A stretch of 64,000 nt of DNA from Novosphingobium sp. Gsoil 351 (GCF_009707465.1 NZ_CP046120.1:806001-870000); one strand, 5' to 3'. Positions 31,342 through 40,165 are shown, numbered from the stretch's first letter. Notes: a model not told the origin generated them from the letters alone. Made by a program: numbers and translations.

Positions 31342-31773
31342 GTGCGCAAGCTGTTCGCCATCGCAGCCATCGCGACCGTGTTGGCGGCGCAGCCCGCGTG
31401 GGCCGAAATCGGCCGGATCAAGAGCCACGTCGGCCCGGTCTCGATTCAGCGCGGCGGAAGCATGATCGCGGCCAGACCGGGGCTGGCTCTCGAACAGGGC
31501 GATGTGGTGCTCACCGGCAAGACGGGGCGGGTCGGGATTTCGTTTCTCGACAACACCCGGATGGCTCTGGGCCCGAACAGCAAGATCACCCTGACTGAAT
31601 TCGCCTACGACCGCACCCGCCAGACGGGTACCTTCCTGACCAACGTCAACCGCGGGTCGCTCGGCGTGGTCTCAGGCAACATCGCCAAATCCAAGCGCGA
31701 TGCGATGCGGGTGCGCACGCCGACTTCGATGCTGGGCGTGCGCGGCACGAAGTTCGTGGTCGAGGTCAAGTGA
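31342..31773 (+). CDS. exported FecR-domain protein
   Basis: 143 residues: a signal peptide (residues 1-20, ending QPAWA) and a FecR domain (GDVVLTGKTGRVGISFLDNT ... PTSMLGVRGTKFVVEV). There is no membrane helix beyond the signal, so it is periplasmic and differs from the classical TonB-linked anti-sigma FecR. The GTG start at 31342 has GGGGGGAAG upstream. Its stop overlaps the start of the OmpA-like lipoprotein gene. Confidence 0.88.
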   Translation: MRKLFAIAAIATVLAAQPAWAEIGRIKSHVGPVSIQRGGSMIAARPGLALEQGDVVLTGKTGRVGISFLDNTRMALGPNSKITLTEFAYDRTRQTGTFLTNVNRGSLGVVSGNIAKSKRDAMRVRTPTSMLGVRGTKFVVEVK

Positions 31774-32351
31774 CGCGCGCGGCGCTGGCGCTCGCCGGAG
31801 TGCTACTCGCCGCCGGGTGCGCTACCGACAAGGTGACGCTCCTCGAGAACGAGGACGGCCACCCGACCGGCGCGGTCGCGGTGTTGGCGTCAGACGGGCG
31901 TGAATCCCTTATCGACCAGCCGCTGACCCAGGCCAAACTGCGCGATGGGCCGACCAAAGGCCGTGCAGTCAAGGCGCTCAAGCCCGCCTACGCGACGCTG
32001 CTGGCCGATCTGCCCCCCGCGGCCAAGGCCTTCGTCATCACCTTTCCGCCCGATCAATCAGCGATTCCCGTCGAACAGCGCGGCATTCTCGAGGCCATCC
32101 GCAACGAGCTTTCGGTCCGGCCCGGCGCGCAGATCGAGGTTGCGGGGTTCACCGATTCGACGGGCGACGACGCGCTGAACGACGACATTTCCAAGAAGCG
32201 AGCCGAAGCGGTGGCCCAGGAACTGCGCGGGTTCGGCTTCAGCGTCGATGCCGGCGACGCGGTTGGCCGGGGCGAGGACGAAGCGAAGAAGCAGTTGGGC
32301 GACGGTGTGGCCAGCGAGGCATTCCGCCGGGTGGAGATAATCGTCCGGTAG
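31770..32351 (+). CDS. OmpA-family lipoprotein
   Basis: 193 residues. Lipobox LLAAGC at residues 12-17 predicts a lipidated Cys17. The C-terminal OmpA domain (about 85-193) binds peptidoglycan: ITFPPDQSAIP, then VAGFTDSTGDDALNDDISKKRAEAVAQEL and FRRVEIIV. Probably anchored to the outer membrane and facing the periplasm. GTG start overlapping fecR, so one operon; it converges on the CHASE2-phosphatase gene. Confidence 0.9.
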   Translation: MTRAALALAGVLLAAGCATDKVTLLENEDGHPTGAVAVLASDGRESLIDQPLTQAKLRDGPTKGRAVKALKPAYATLLADLPPAAKAFVITFPPDQSAIPVEQRGILEAIRNELSVRPGAQIEVAGFTDSTGDDALNDDISKKRAEAVAQELRGFGFSVDAGDAVGRGEDEAKKQLGDGVASEAFRRVEIIVR

Positions 32352-32395
32352 GGCCTACCCAACCCTCGACACCGTTTGTCCTGAGCATAGGCGCC

Positions 32396-34483
32396 CTATT
32401 CCCCGCGATACTGGATCACCAGAATCGTAAGGTCGTCGCTCGGTTCGGTCTCGCCTTCGAAGCCGCGAATGCGGTCGGCGAGGTCTTCCGCGCGTTCGGT
32501 AGCGGCCATCTCGCCCTCGCCGCGCAGCGCCGCGATCACCCCTTCGAGACCGAGCAAGGCCTGCGATGCATCCTGCGCCTCGGTCGCGCCGTCGGTGATC
32601 AGCACCAGGGTGTCGCCCGTCGCCAGCCGGGCGCGCTCCTCGGGATAGGGAAAATCGACCACGCAGAACGGCGGGCCGCCGCGCAGCGGCAGCGTCTCGA
32701 CCACCCCGTCGGCGCGCACCACCAGTGGGTTTTCGTGGCCCGCGTTGACGAGGGCAACCTCGCCGCTCGCGCAATCGAGCACACCGACAAGCATCGTCAC
32801 GCCCATCTCGTCGTCGGCCTCGGCCATCAGATCGCGATTGAGCGCGGCGACCGCCTCGCCCAAGTCCGCACCCATATCGTCGCCGACGCTGCGGCTCAGC
32901 ACGCTTTTGCTGAGCGCTTTGGACAGCGCCATGTAGAGCGCGGCGGGCACGCCTTTGCCGGTAACGTCGCCGACGATGAACAGCAGCCGGTCGGGGCCGA
33001 GCATTAACGCATCGTAGAAGTCGCCGCCGACGGATTTCGCCGGGCGCAGCACCGCGCCGATCTGGGCCCGCGGATCGAGCGCGGTCAGGCTGGCGGCGTT
33101 GGGGACCATGCCGAGCTGGATACGCCGCGCGGCCTTGAGCTCGCCCTCTTGCTCGGCGGCGGACACGCGCTGCTCGGTCAGCGCGGCGGCGAGCCGGGTA
33201 CGTTCGGCGCGCGCGAGCATGAACAGCGTGATCCCCATCGCAATCGCGGCGGTCACCCCGACCAGCGTCGGGCGCAGCGGATCGAACAACAGGTTCGCAC
33301 GATCGAACGCAACGAACGAGCCCGCCCACAGCGCCGCGGCGATCGCCCCGCCCAGTGCCAGCAGCCAATAGCGGCGGGTGCCCCCGGCGAACAGCGCCAG
33401 CGTCACCAGCAGCAGCGCCGCCGTCCATTCGGCCCAGCCGATCCACGGCGGACGCGAGAGCCAGCCGCCACCCAGGATCGCATCGACCGCCTGGGCCTGG
33501 ACCAGCACCCCGAAAATCTCGGTCTCGAGCGGGGTCGCGACGATGTCGGCGGTGCCCTCGGCGCCCAGCCCGACCAGCACGACCTTTCCCGCGAATGCAT
33601 CCGGCGCGACCTTGCCGCCGATGACTTCCGCCGCGGAAAAGGCCGCCGAGTCGGGCAACCGGCCCATGCGGAATGCCAGCCGTCCCGCCGAATCCGCCTC
33701 GAGCGTGCGCTTGCCGAGCTTGAGGCGCGAACCCTCCCACGCCAGATCCGGCGCATCCAGTCCGATCCGCGCGAGCTCGATCGCGAACCCCGGCATCGCC
33801 TGCCTGCCCGCCAGGATCGTCAACGGCACGTGGCGAACATTGCCGTCCTCGTCGGGTGGCCCGTTGACCAGGGCGTGGCCCAGGGCGACACCGTCGATCT
33901 CGGGCAGGCTCGCCACCACTTGGGGATAGCGTGCGACGTTCGGCGGCGGCGTGCCGCGGATCGGTGGATCGACCAGCAGCCCGGCGGGGTCGAGCCCGTC
34001 GTGATCGGTCCCGACCCGCGCCAGCACCACCGGCGCATTCCCGAACACTTGCGCGAGCAGGCTGTCCATCGTCGGCAGGGCTTTCAGGCGCCCGGCCGTC
34101 GCGGCGTCGAGCTCGGGATAGAGCCCGGCGAAGTTGCCCGGGTTGAGCGCGTCAGGCTCTGCGAACACCACATCGAAGCCGATCGCCTTGGGCTGCTGCT
34201 TGGCGATCTCCTCGGTCAACCGGGCCATATAGTAGCGCGGCCACGGCCACGGCCCGACCGCATCGAGGCTGAGCGAATCGATCAGGACTACGGCCACTTT
34301 GTCCGGCGCGATCGTGCGGGGCGCCGCGCGCTGCCATTCGTCGAACAGCGTGCGGCGGCCCCATTCGCCCACCGCCAGGCTCAGCAGCGCGCCGATCAGC
34401 CCGCCCAGCAAGACCGCCCAGCCGACGATTTGCCGGGCGGCGTCAGATGCTTTGGCGTCAGATTTCGATGACGAGGCCATCAT
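32396..34483 (-). CDS. CHASE2 sensor with SpoIIE/RsbU-type PP2C phosphatase
   Basis: 695 residues. One N-terminal membrane helix (about 18-40), an extracytoplasmic CHASE2 domain (45-335, with VAVVLIDSLSLDAVGPWPWPR and AIGFDVVFAEPD), three membrane helices (345-425), a short coiled coil (430-460) and a PP2C-like phosphatase: GGDFYDAL, GDVTGKGVPAALYMAL, NAGHENPLVV, ITDGATEAQD, SDDLTILVIQ. Metal-binding acids are in place. It likely dephosphorylates the STAS protein of this operon when CHASE2 senses an external cue. Overlaps the MBL gene by 26 bases. Confidence 0.93.
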   Translation of the reverse strand: MMASSSKSDAKASDAARQIVGWAVLLGGLIGALLSLAVGEWGRRTLFDEWQRAAPRTIAPDKVAVVLIDSLSLDAVGPWPWPRYYMARLTEEIAKQQPKAIGFDVVFAEPDALNPGNFAGLYPELDAATAGRLKALPTMDSLLAQVFGNAPVVLARVGTDHDGLDPAGLLVDPPIRGTPPPNVARYPQVVASLPEIDGVALGHALVNGPPDEDGNVRHVPLTILAGRQAMPGFAIELARIGLDAPDLAWEGSRLKLGKRTLEADSAGRLAFRMGRLPDSAAFSAAEVIGGKVAPDAFAGKVVLVGLGAEGTADIVATPLETEIFGVLVQAQAVDAILGGGWLSRPPWIGWAEWTAALLLVTLALFAGGTRRYWLLALGGAIAAALWAGSFVAFDRANLLFDPLRPTLVGVTAAIAMGITLFMLARAERTRLAAALTEQRVSAAEQEGELKAARRIQLGMVPNAASLTALDPRAQIGAVLRPAKSVGGDFYDALMLGPDRLLFIVGDVTGKGVPAALYMALSKALSKSVLSRSVGDDMGADLGEAVAALNRDLMAEADDEMGVTMLVGVLDCASGEVALVNAGHENPLVVRADGVVETLPLRGGPPFCVVDFPYPEERARLATGDTLVLITDGATEAQDASQALLGLEGVIAALRGEGEMAATERAEDLADRIRGFEGETEPSDDLTILVIQYRGE

Positions 34484-35423
34484 AGGCGCACAACACCTCC
34501 AGCGGCGCCGCGCCCCGGGTCAATTCCTCATAGCGGATGCTCTCGCGGTGCATGCGCTGGATGTCGGTGTCGCTGTAGGTCGGCTCATGGTGAAAAAGTG
34601 CGAGCCGTTTCGCGCCCGCCTCGTGGCACAAATCGACCGCGACGATGTTCGAGGAATGACCCCAGTCTTCCTTCATCGAGACGCTGTCGGCCAAGCTGTA
34701 CATCGTGTCACAGACCACCAGATCGGCGTTCCCGAAGAATTCCACGACGTCGGCCTCACCCTCCATTTGGTCGATCTTGTGCTCGCTGTCGGTAGAGAAG
34801 ATCGCGACCTTGCCCGCCGCATCCTCGAAACGGAACCCGTAACTGAGGTGCGAATGGTGCTGCTCGATCAGCGAGACCGAGACCGCGCCGATCTGATAGT
34901 CCCGCCCCGTCTCCAGCGTGCGGAACTCGATGTCGCCCTTCAGCCAGTCGAACGGCACAGGGAACGATATTTCCTCCTGCTGGCGGCGCAGCGCGGTTTC
35001 GGCGTCGCTATGCCCGGCGTGGATCACAATCTTCGATCCCGGGACAAAAGCGGGGACGAAGAACGGGAACCCCATGATGTGGTCCCAGTGGAGATGCGAC
35101 AAGAAAAAATGCCATTCGCGCGGGTGGGATTCGGTGGCGCAGCGGCGCAGCGAATCGAGTCCGAATTCGCGCAGGCCCGAGCCCATGTCGCAGACGATGA
35201 ACGCGCCCTCGCCGACTTCGATCTCGACGCAGCTGGTCGCCCCGCCATAGGAATGCGCGGCGGCGAAATCGAGTTCGGTCTCCAGGAAGCTGCGCGCCTC
35301 GGCCGCGTCGGCGAAGCGGCGCCCATCGGCGGCGACCAGCGCGGCGGCGATCTTGTCGCGCACCGTTGCCGCCTTCGCAGCCACCGGCAGCGAGCCGCGC
35401 GTGCCCCAGAACCGAACCTGCAT
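34458..35423 (-). CDS. metallo-beta-lactamase-fold hydrolase
   Basis: 321 residues. N-terminal VRFWGTRGSLPV and the zinc motif SHLHWDH, with further ligands in FSTDSEHKID and DTMYS, resemble the PDE1/beta-CASP-like and phosphodiesterase members of the MBL fold. Cytoplasmic (no signal). Placed between the STAS gene and the CHASE2-phosphatase gene on one strand and overlapping the latter, so probably part of the same signal pathway, perhaps hydrolysing a nucleotide signal (inference). Confidence 0.85.
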   Translation of the reverse strand: MQVRFWGTRGSLPVAAKAATVRDKIAAALVAADGRRFADAAEARSFLETELDFAAAHSYGGATSCVEIEVGEGAFIVCDMGSGLREFGLDSLRRCATESHPREWHFFLSHLHWDHIMGFPFFVPAFVPGSKIVIHAGHSDAETALRRQQEEISFPVPFDWLKGDIEFRTLETGRDYQIGAVSVSLIEQHHSHLSYGFRFEDAAGKVAIFSTDSEHKIDQMEGEADVVEFFGNADLVVCDTMYSLADSVSMKEDWGHSSNIVAVDLCHEAGAKRLALFHHEPTYSDTDIQRMHRESIRYEELTRGAAPLEVLCAYDGLVIEI

Positions 35424-35438
35424 CGCCTCTCCTCGCGC

Positions 35439-35783
35439 TTAAGCGGACAGCGCCTCGTCGATGGTGGCGGCCACCTTGAAAATCATGTCGTAGCGGCTGA
35501 TCGCAAGAATTTCGCGCATCGTCTCGTTGGGCCTGGCGAGCAGCAGGGTCGATCCGGCCCGCGTCCCCTCGCGCTGCGCCAGGGTCAGCGCGCGAAGCCC
35601 GCGCGACGACATGTAGGCGATGCCGGAAAGATCGAGCACCAGCTTACCCCGCGCCGCCCCGGCTTCGGCGATCAACAGTTCAGTGAACTCGGTCGCGGTC
35701 GCTTCATCGACGCGCCCCGCTGGCGTCACAATGCGCGCGCCATCGCGATCCTCGATCTGCCAATCCAGCGTGCCCCCGCTCAT
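35439..35783 (-). CDS. STAS-domain anti-sigma-factor antagonist
   Basis: 114 residues, a single STAS domain. The phosphorylatable serine region is GIAYMSSRGLRAL, as in SpoIIAA/RsbV. It is the likely substrate of the RsbW-like kinase at 30879-31316 and of the PP2C domain encoded two genes downstream. First gene of the three-gene minus-strand operon. Confidence 0.9.
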   Translation of the reverse strand: MSGGTLDWQIEDRDGARIVTPAGRVDEATATEFTELLIAEAGAARGKLVLDLSGIAYMSSRGLRALTLAQREGTRAGSTLLLARPNETMREILAISRYDMIFKVAATIDEALSA

Positions 35784-35900
35784 CCACGTTGGTTACCGTC
35801 TGCGAACGGCGTTGCCTAGCCATCACGTGACCGAGCGCGCCGTGCTTCCCATCCTCCCGAATTGCTGGACCGGCGGAGCAAAGTCGGCGAGGACGAGAGC

Positions 35901-36530
35901 GTGAGAATCTGGGATATTTCGCAAACGCTGCGCCCGGACATGCCGATGTGGCCAGGCGAGCCCGCGCTGGCGCTGTGCCGCAACGCCGAAATCGGCGCGC
36001 AATGCCCGGTCAACGTCGGCGCGCTCGATGTGCCGCTTCATGCCGGAACCCATGCCGATGCGCCGTTCCACTACGATCCGCACGGAGCGGCGAGCGCCGA
36101 GTGCGACCTCGACGTCTATGTCGGCCGCTGCGTCGTGGTAGATGTCCGCCAGGCCGTCGATCGGGTCGAGGCAGGCGATGTCGCCTGGGAGAGCTTGCAA
36201 GGCATCGAGCGCGTGCTGTTTCGCACGTACGCCCGCTTCCCCGCCGACCATTGGGATTCGAACTTCACCGCCATCGCCCCCACGGTGATCGCGCGGCTGC
36301 GCGAAAGTGGGGTGCGGCTGGTCGGCACCGATGCCGCCTCGCTCGACCCCGAACAATCCAAGACCATGGACGCGCATCGCGAAATCTTGGCCGGCGACAT
36401 GCGCATCCTCGAAGGACTGGTCCTCGACGAGGTGCCGCCGGGCGAATATGAGCTGATCGCGCTGCCGCTGAAGATCGCGGAAGCCGATGCCAGCCCAGTC
36501 CGCGCGATCCTGCGGGAGATCGCCGGATGA
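35901..36530 (+). CDS. kynB: arylformamidase (kynurenine formamidase)
   Basis: Hydrolyses N-formylkynurenine to kynurenine in tryptophan breakdown. 209 residues. The cyclase-family metal motif HAGTHADAPFHY is present, together with the opening WDISQTLRPDMPMWPGE. GTG start at 35901 with GGACGAG upstream. Overlaps kynU by four bases. No tryptophan 2,3-dioxygenase gene is in the window. Confidence 0.93.
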   Translation: MRIWDISQTLRPDMPMWPGEPALALCRNAEIGAQCPVNVGALDVPLHAGTHADAPFHYDPHGAASAECDLDVYVGRCVVVDVRQAVDRVEAGDVAWESLQGIERVLFRTYARFPADHWDSNFTAIAPTVIARLRESGVRLVGTDAASLDPEQSKTMDAHREILAGDMRILEGLVLDEVPPGEYELIALPLKIAEADASPVRAILREIAG

Positions 36531-37762
36531 CCGTGGGCTTTACCGACATCGCCGCGCTTGATGCGAGCGATCCGCTGCGCGGCTTTCGCGACGAATTCCA
36601 GCTGCGCGAAGGGCTGATCTATCTTGATGGCAACTCGCTTGGCGCCGCCCCGCGCGCGACCGCGGCGCGCATTGCCGAAGTCGTGGCCAATCAATGGGGC
36701 GAAGGGCTGATAACCTCTTGGCTCGGCGCCGAATGGTCGACCGCGCCGCAACGGATCGGCGACAAGATCGCGTCGCTGCTGGGCGCAAAGCCGGGCGAGA
36801 TCGTCGCGGCGGATTCAACCTCGGTCAACATCTTCAAGGCGCTAACCGCCGCGATCTCGCTGCGGCCGCAGCGTTCGACGATCCTTTCCGAAGCCACCAA
36901 TTTCCCGACCGACGTTTACATGATGCAGGGGATTGAAGCGTTCGTCGGTGGCCGGTTGCGCGCGGTTACGGTCGATCCCGGCGCGGTCCTCGAGCGCCTC
37001 GACAACGATGTCGCAGTGCTGCTGCTGACCCAGGTCCACTACAAGTCCGGCCTCGTGCGCGACATGGCCGAAGTGACTCGCCGTGCCCACGCCAAAGGCA
37101 TTCCGGTGGTCTGGGACCTCAGCTACAGCGCCGGTGCCATCCCCGTGGATCTCAACGGCGCCAATGTCGATTTCGCGGTCGGCTGCGGCTACAAGTTCCT
37201 CAACGGCGGCCCCGGCGCGCCGGCCTTCATCTTTGTCGCCGAACGTCACCAGGCGGCGACGCCCGTGCTGTCCGGCTGGTTCGGTCACTCCAGCCCGTTC
37301 GCGTTCGAGGAGGACTATCGCCCCGCCACCGGGATCGCGCGGTTCCTGTGCGGCACGCCGCAAGTGCTGGGCCTGGCCGCACTCGAATGCGGGCTCGACC
37401 TGATGGGCCGCGTTGACCTGGCCGAACTGCGCCGCAAGTCGCTCGCGCTTGGCGATCTGTTCATCGAGCGGATGGAGCTGCGCTGCGCTGGGTTCGGATT
37501 CGAGCTAATCAGCCAGCGCGACGCGGCGCTGCGCGGTAGCCAAGTCTCGTTCGCGCACCCGCACGGCTACGAAATAATCCAAGCGCTCAAGCAACGCGAT
37601 GTGATCGGCGATTTCCGCGCGCCCGACGTCCTGCGGTTCGGGTTGACCCCACTGTACTTGCGCTACGCCGACATCGTCGAAGCGGTCGAGCGGCTGCGCG
37701 ACATCTGCCAGACCCGCGCGTGCGACAGCCCCGATCACCGCCACCGCGCCGCGGTTACCTGA
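36527..37762 (+). CDS. kynU: kynureninase
   Basis: PLP-dependent cleavage of kynurenine to anthranilate and alanine. 411 residues. PLP lysine in GCGYKFLNGGPG, with the fold-type I segments LDGNSLGAAPRA, ADSTSVNIFKAL and VVWDLSYSAGA. Co-translated with kynB. The anthranilate produced could re-enter the trpEGD pathway encoded at 46.9-50.0 kb or be degraded. Confidence 0.95.
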   Translation: MTVGFTDIAALDASDPLRGFRDEFQLREGLIYLDGNSLGAAPRATAARIAEVVANQWGEGLITSWLGAEWSTAPQRIGDKIASLLGAKPGEIVAADSTSVNIFKALTAAISLRPQRSTILSEATNFPTDVYMMQGIEAFVGGRLRAVTVDPGAVLERLDNDVAVLLLTQVHYKSGLVRDMAEVTRRAHAKGIPVVWDLSYSAGAIPVDLNGANVDFAVGCGYKFLNGGPGAPAFIFVAERHQAATPVLSGWFGHSSPFAFEEDYRPATGIARFLCGTPQVLGLAALECGLDLMGRVDLAELRRKSLALGDLFIERMELRCAGFGFELISQRDAALRGSQVSFAHPHGYEIIQALKQRDVIGDFRAPDVLRFGLTPLYLRYADIVEAVERLRDICQTRACDSPDHRHRAAVT

Positions 37763-37781
37763 CCGCGGCACTAGTTTCTGG

Positions 37782-37855
37782 TGCGCCCGACGGGATTCGA
37801 ACCCATGGCCCCCAGATTAGGAATCTGATGCTCTATCCTGCTGAGCTACGGGCGC
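37782..37855 (-). tRNA. tRNA-Arg (anticodon CCU)
   Basis: 74-base cloverleaf on the minus strand. Acceptor stem GCGCCCG pairs with CGGGCGC, D-arm GCTCAGCAGGATAGAGC, anticodon loop TTCCTAA within a CAGA/TCTG stem, and T-arm GGGTTCGAATCCC. Anticodon CCT reads AGG codons. CCA is not encoded. Confidence 0.95.
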
Positions 37856-37895
37856 GCGCCGCGTGCTTTAGGCGTGCTCGGTGGCCGGTGCAACG

Positions 37896-38396
37896 TCAGT
37901 TGATCTCGTCGGGCGGAGGACAGGGGATCAGCAGCGGGGCGACCATGATCCCCTCGTCGAGGAGGTCTTTGGCCTCCTCGCGCGTCGCCTGGCCGTGGAT
38001 CGTCGCCTTGTCGGCGTCGCCATAGTGCATCGCCCGCGAGGTGTCGGCGAACTTGTCGCCGACCCAGCGCGAGGTCTTAAGCGCCTCAGCCTGAATCTTC
38101 GCCAGGACGCGCATCGCGGCGACCACTTCGGGCGGGAACTTGGGCGAGGACAGCACCTCGGATGTCGCAGGAGTCTTGTCCACAACCGGCGAGCGGTCGG
38201 CCGCAAAGATCGCACCCGCCTGGTTGCCCTTGCGCGACAAATGCGGGGCCATCGGCGCCTTAGCGACGTCTGCAGAACCGCACACTGGACAAGCGACCAA
38301 CTCGCGGTCCTGCTGATCGGCAAAGTCCTCAGACGACTTGAACCAGCCCTCGAAGCGGTGCGAGTGGGCGGCGCATTCAAGGTCGAACACGATCAT
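37896..38396 (-). CDS. DUF1178 family protein
   Basis: 166 residues. The N-terminal zinc-ribbon-like part reads MIVFDLECAAHSHRFEGWF, then DLVACPVCGSADVAK, with a CPVCGS pair; family members have this rubredoxin-like beginning. Function unknown. It follows the nitrilase and glutaredoxin genes on the same strand, a grouping conserved in alphaproteobacteria. Confidence 0.9.
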   Translation of the reverse strand: MIVFDLECAAHSHRFEGWFKSSEDFADQQDRELVACPVCGSADVAKAPMAPHLSRKGNQAGAIFAADRSPVVDKTPATSEVLSSPKFPPEVVAAMRVLAKIQAEALKTSRWVGDKFADTSRAMHYGDADKATIHGQATREEAKDLLDEGIMVAPLLIPCPPPDEIN

Positions 38397-38400
38397 CGCC

Positions 38401-39225
38401 TTACGATCTAGAGATTTCGCGCCTGTTCGCAAGGCTGGGGAGTTGCGTGCGGACTTCGGTGGTGCGCGCCGGGTCGATAGTGGCGAAGCCGACGCCTGGT
38501 TCGCCGCCCAGGTCGAGCACCACCTCGCCCCACGGATCGACCACCAGGCTGTGACCATAGGTCTCGCGCCCGTCGGCATGGCGCCCGGTCTGCGCGGCGG
38601 CGACGACCCAGGCGCTGGCCTCGACCGCGCGGGCACGCTGTAGCAGGTGCCAGTGGGCCTCACCGGTGGGGACGGTAAACGCCGCGGGGATTGCGATGGC
38701 GTCACATCGCCGCCGCCCCAGCTCTTCGAACAACGCGGGAAAGCGGATGTCGTAGCAGACCGTAAGCCCCAGCGCACCGAGCGGTGTCGCTGCGGTGACC
38801 ACCGCGTCCCCCGGCGCATAGGCGTTTGATTCACGCCAGCTTTCGCCGCTCGCCAGATCGACGTCGAACATGTGGATCTTGTCGTAGCGCGCGGCGATGC
38901 CGCCATCGGGGCCGATCAGCAGCGAGCGGTTGGCCCAGCGGCCATCTTCTCGGGCCACCGCCAGCGAACCGAGCGCGATCCACAAGCTGTGGCGCGCGGC
39001 GGCATTGCGGGCTGCGGTGAGCACCGGGTTGGTCGCCTCGACGACGACATTCGGAGCGGCGCGCTGGCGATTCCGGTCGAGCAGGCCCGACATTTCGGGG
39101 GTGAAGATCATCGCCGCCCCCTCGCCCGCCGCGCGCTCGGCGGCCGCGACAATCGTAGCGGCGTTGTCCGCGGGATCGATCCCGGTGGTCATCTGGAGGA
39201 CGGCGATCTTGGTCGGCGAGATCAC
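38401..39225 (-). CDS. nitrilase-superfamily carbon-nitrogen hydrolase (Nit1-like amidase)
   Basis: 274 residues. Catalytic triad readable: Glu in IFTPEMSG, Lys in YDKIHMFDVD, Cys in VCYDIRFP. The K-HMFDVD and C-YDIRFP contexts match the Nit1/YbeM branch, which hydrolyses deaminated glutathione as metabolite repair. The four-base overlap with grxC and that branch assignment fit a role in glutathione metabolism. Confidence 0.9.
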   Translation of the reverse strand: MISPTKIAVLQMTTGIDPADNAATIVAAAERAAGEGAAMIFTPEMSGLLDRNRQRAAPNVVVEATNPVLTAARNAAARHSLWIALGSLAVAREDGRWANRSLLIGPDGGIAARYDKIHMFDVDLASGESWRESNAYAPGDAVVTAATPLGALGLTVCYDIRFPALFEELGRRRCDAIAIPAAFTVPTGEAHWHLLQRARAVEASAWVVAAAQTGRHADGRETYGHSLVVDPWGEVVLDLGGEPGVGFATIDPARTTEVRTQLPSLANRREISRS

Positions 39226-39497
39226 CGCCCCAGCAACATGTCCAGCTTGCCCGACTCATCCAGCGCGGCGAGATCGTCGGACCCGCCGACATGAACCCCC
39301 CCGATGAATATCTGCGGTACGGTCGTCCGGCCGTTGGCGCGAGACAGCATCGTCTGCTTGGCCGGCCCGCCCATGGTGACGTCGTACTCCCTGTAGGCCA
39401 CGCCTTTGGCGTCGAGCAGCGCCTTGGCGCGGTGGCAAAAACCGCACCAGGCCGAAGTGTAGATTTCGACGGTCGGATCCGACCCGGAATCGCTCAT
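39222..39497 (-). CDS. grxC: glutaredoxin 3
   Basis: 91-residue glutaredoxin. Active site CGFCH, in place of the usual CPYC but common in alphaproteobacteria, then TVPQIFIGGVHVGGSDDL with the cis-Pro and glutathione-binding GGSDD. Reduces disulfides with glutathione. The ATG at 39497 is preceded by GACGAG. Confidence 0.93.
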   Translation of the reverse strand: MSDSGSDPTVEIYTSAWCGFCHRAKALLDAKGVAYREYDVTMGGPAKQTMLSRANGRTTVPQIFIGGVHVGGSDDLAALDESGKLDMLLGR

Positions 39498-39584
39498 CTC
39501 GTCACTTTCGTAACTATGCAAAAAAGCCTCTTGAAACCGCGGCGGGCTATCACACATCATTCTGCGTGTCATGCGCCGCACCGC

Positions 39585-39673
39585 GGGCGTGACCGCCAAG
39601 CCCCGCCGGGGGTGCCGGGAATCCGGGCTTTCGGCGTTATTTGCAGCATTGCTCAAACAGAGGATATTGCGTC
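39585..39673 (+). promoter_or_regulatory. structured 5' leader of the small heat-shock gene, possible RNA thermometer
   Basis: The roughly 90 bases before the hsp20 start are GC-rich and self-complementary (CCCCGCCGGGGG; CCCGG against CCGGG). TTGCT lies shortly before the AGAGGA ribosome site, an arrangement recalling ROSE-type thermometers common upstream of alphaproteobacterial small heat-shock genes. No heat-shock promoter of consensus spacing was found. Suggestive only. Confidence 0.25.
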
Positions 39674-40141
39674 ATGAACCGTCTCGATTTTACCCCTTAC
39701 CGCCGCACCACGGTCGGCTTCGACCGGCTGTTCGATCTGCTCGAGCGCCAGGCCCGGATCAACGCGGGCGACAATTATCCCCCCTTCAACATCGAGCGCC
39801 AGGGCGAGGATTCCTATCGCATCACGCTGGCGGTTGCAGGGTTCAAGCCGGACGAACTCGACATCACCGCGCAGCAGAACCTGCTGACGATCAAGGGCGA
39901 GAAGGCCGAGCCCGAGGGCCGTGATTTCGTGCACGTCGGCATCGCCAACCGCGGCTTCGAGCGCCGTTTCGAGCTGGCCGATTTCGTCCGCGTTCAAAAG
40001 GCTGACCTGGCCGACGGGTTGCTGACGATCGACCTCGTGCGCGAGGTGCCCGAGGCTATGAAGCCCAAGAAGATCCTGGTCGGCGGAGCCGCGCCTCTGG
40101 CAGTCGTGGACAACCAGGCCAAGGAAGAAAAAGCCGCGTAA
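39674..40141 (+). CDS. small heat-shock protein (Hsp20/IbpA-type)
   Basis: 155-residue ATP-independent holdase. The N-terminal RLDFTPYRRTTVGFDRLFDL is IbpA-like. The alpha-crystallin domain spans about residues 35-130 (YPPFNIERQGEDSYRITLAV ... RGFERRFELADFV), and a V-x-V/I-like tail is lacking, replaced by a Lys-rich end. The ATG at 39674 has AGAGGA upstream. A strong terminator follows 24 bases after the stop, so it is monocistronic. Confidence 0.93.
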   Translation: MNRLDFTPYRRTTVGFDRLFDLLERQARINAGDNYPPFNIERQGEDSYRITLAVAGFKPDELDITAQQNLLTIKGEKAEPEGRDFVHVGIANRGFERRFELADFVRVQKADLADGLLTIDLVREVPEAMKPKKILVGGAAPLAVVDNQAKEEKAA

Positions 40142-40165
40142 CCCGCAGCATTGATGTGAAAAGAA

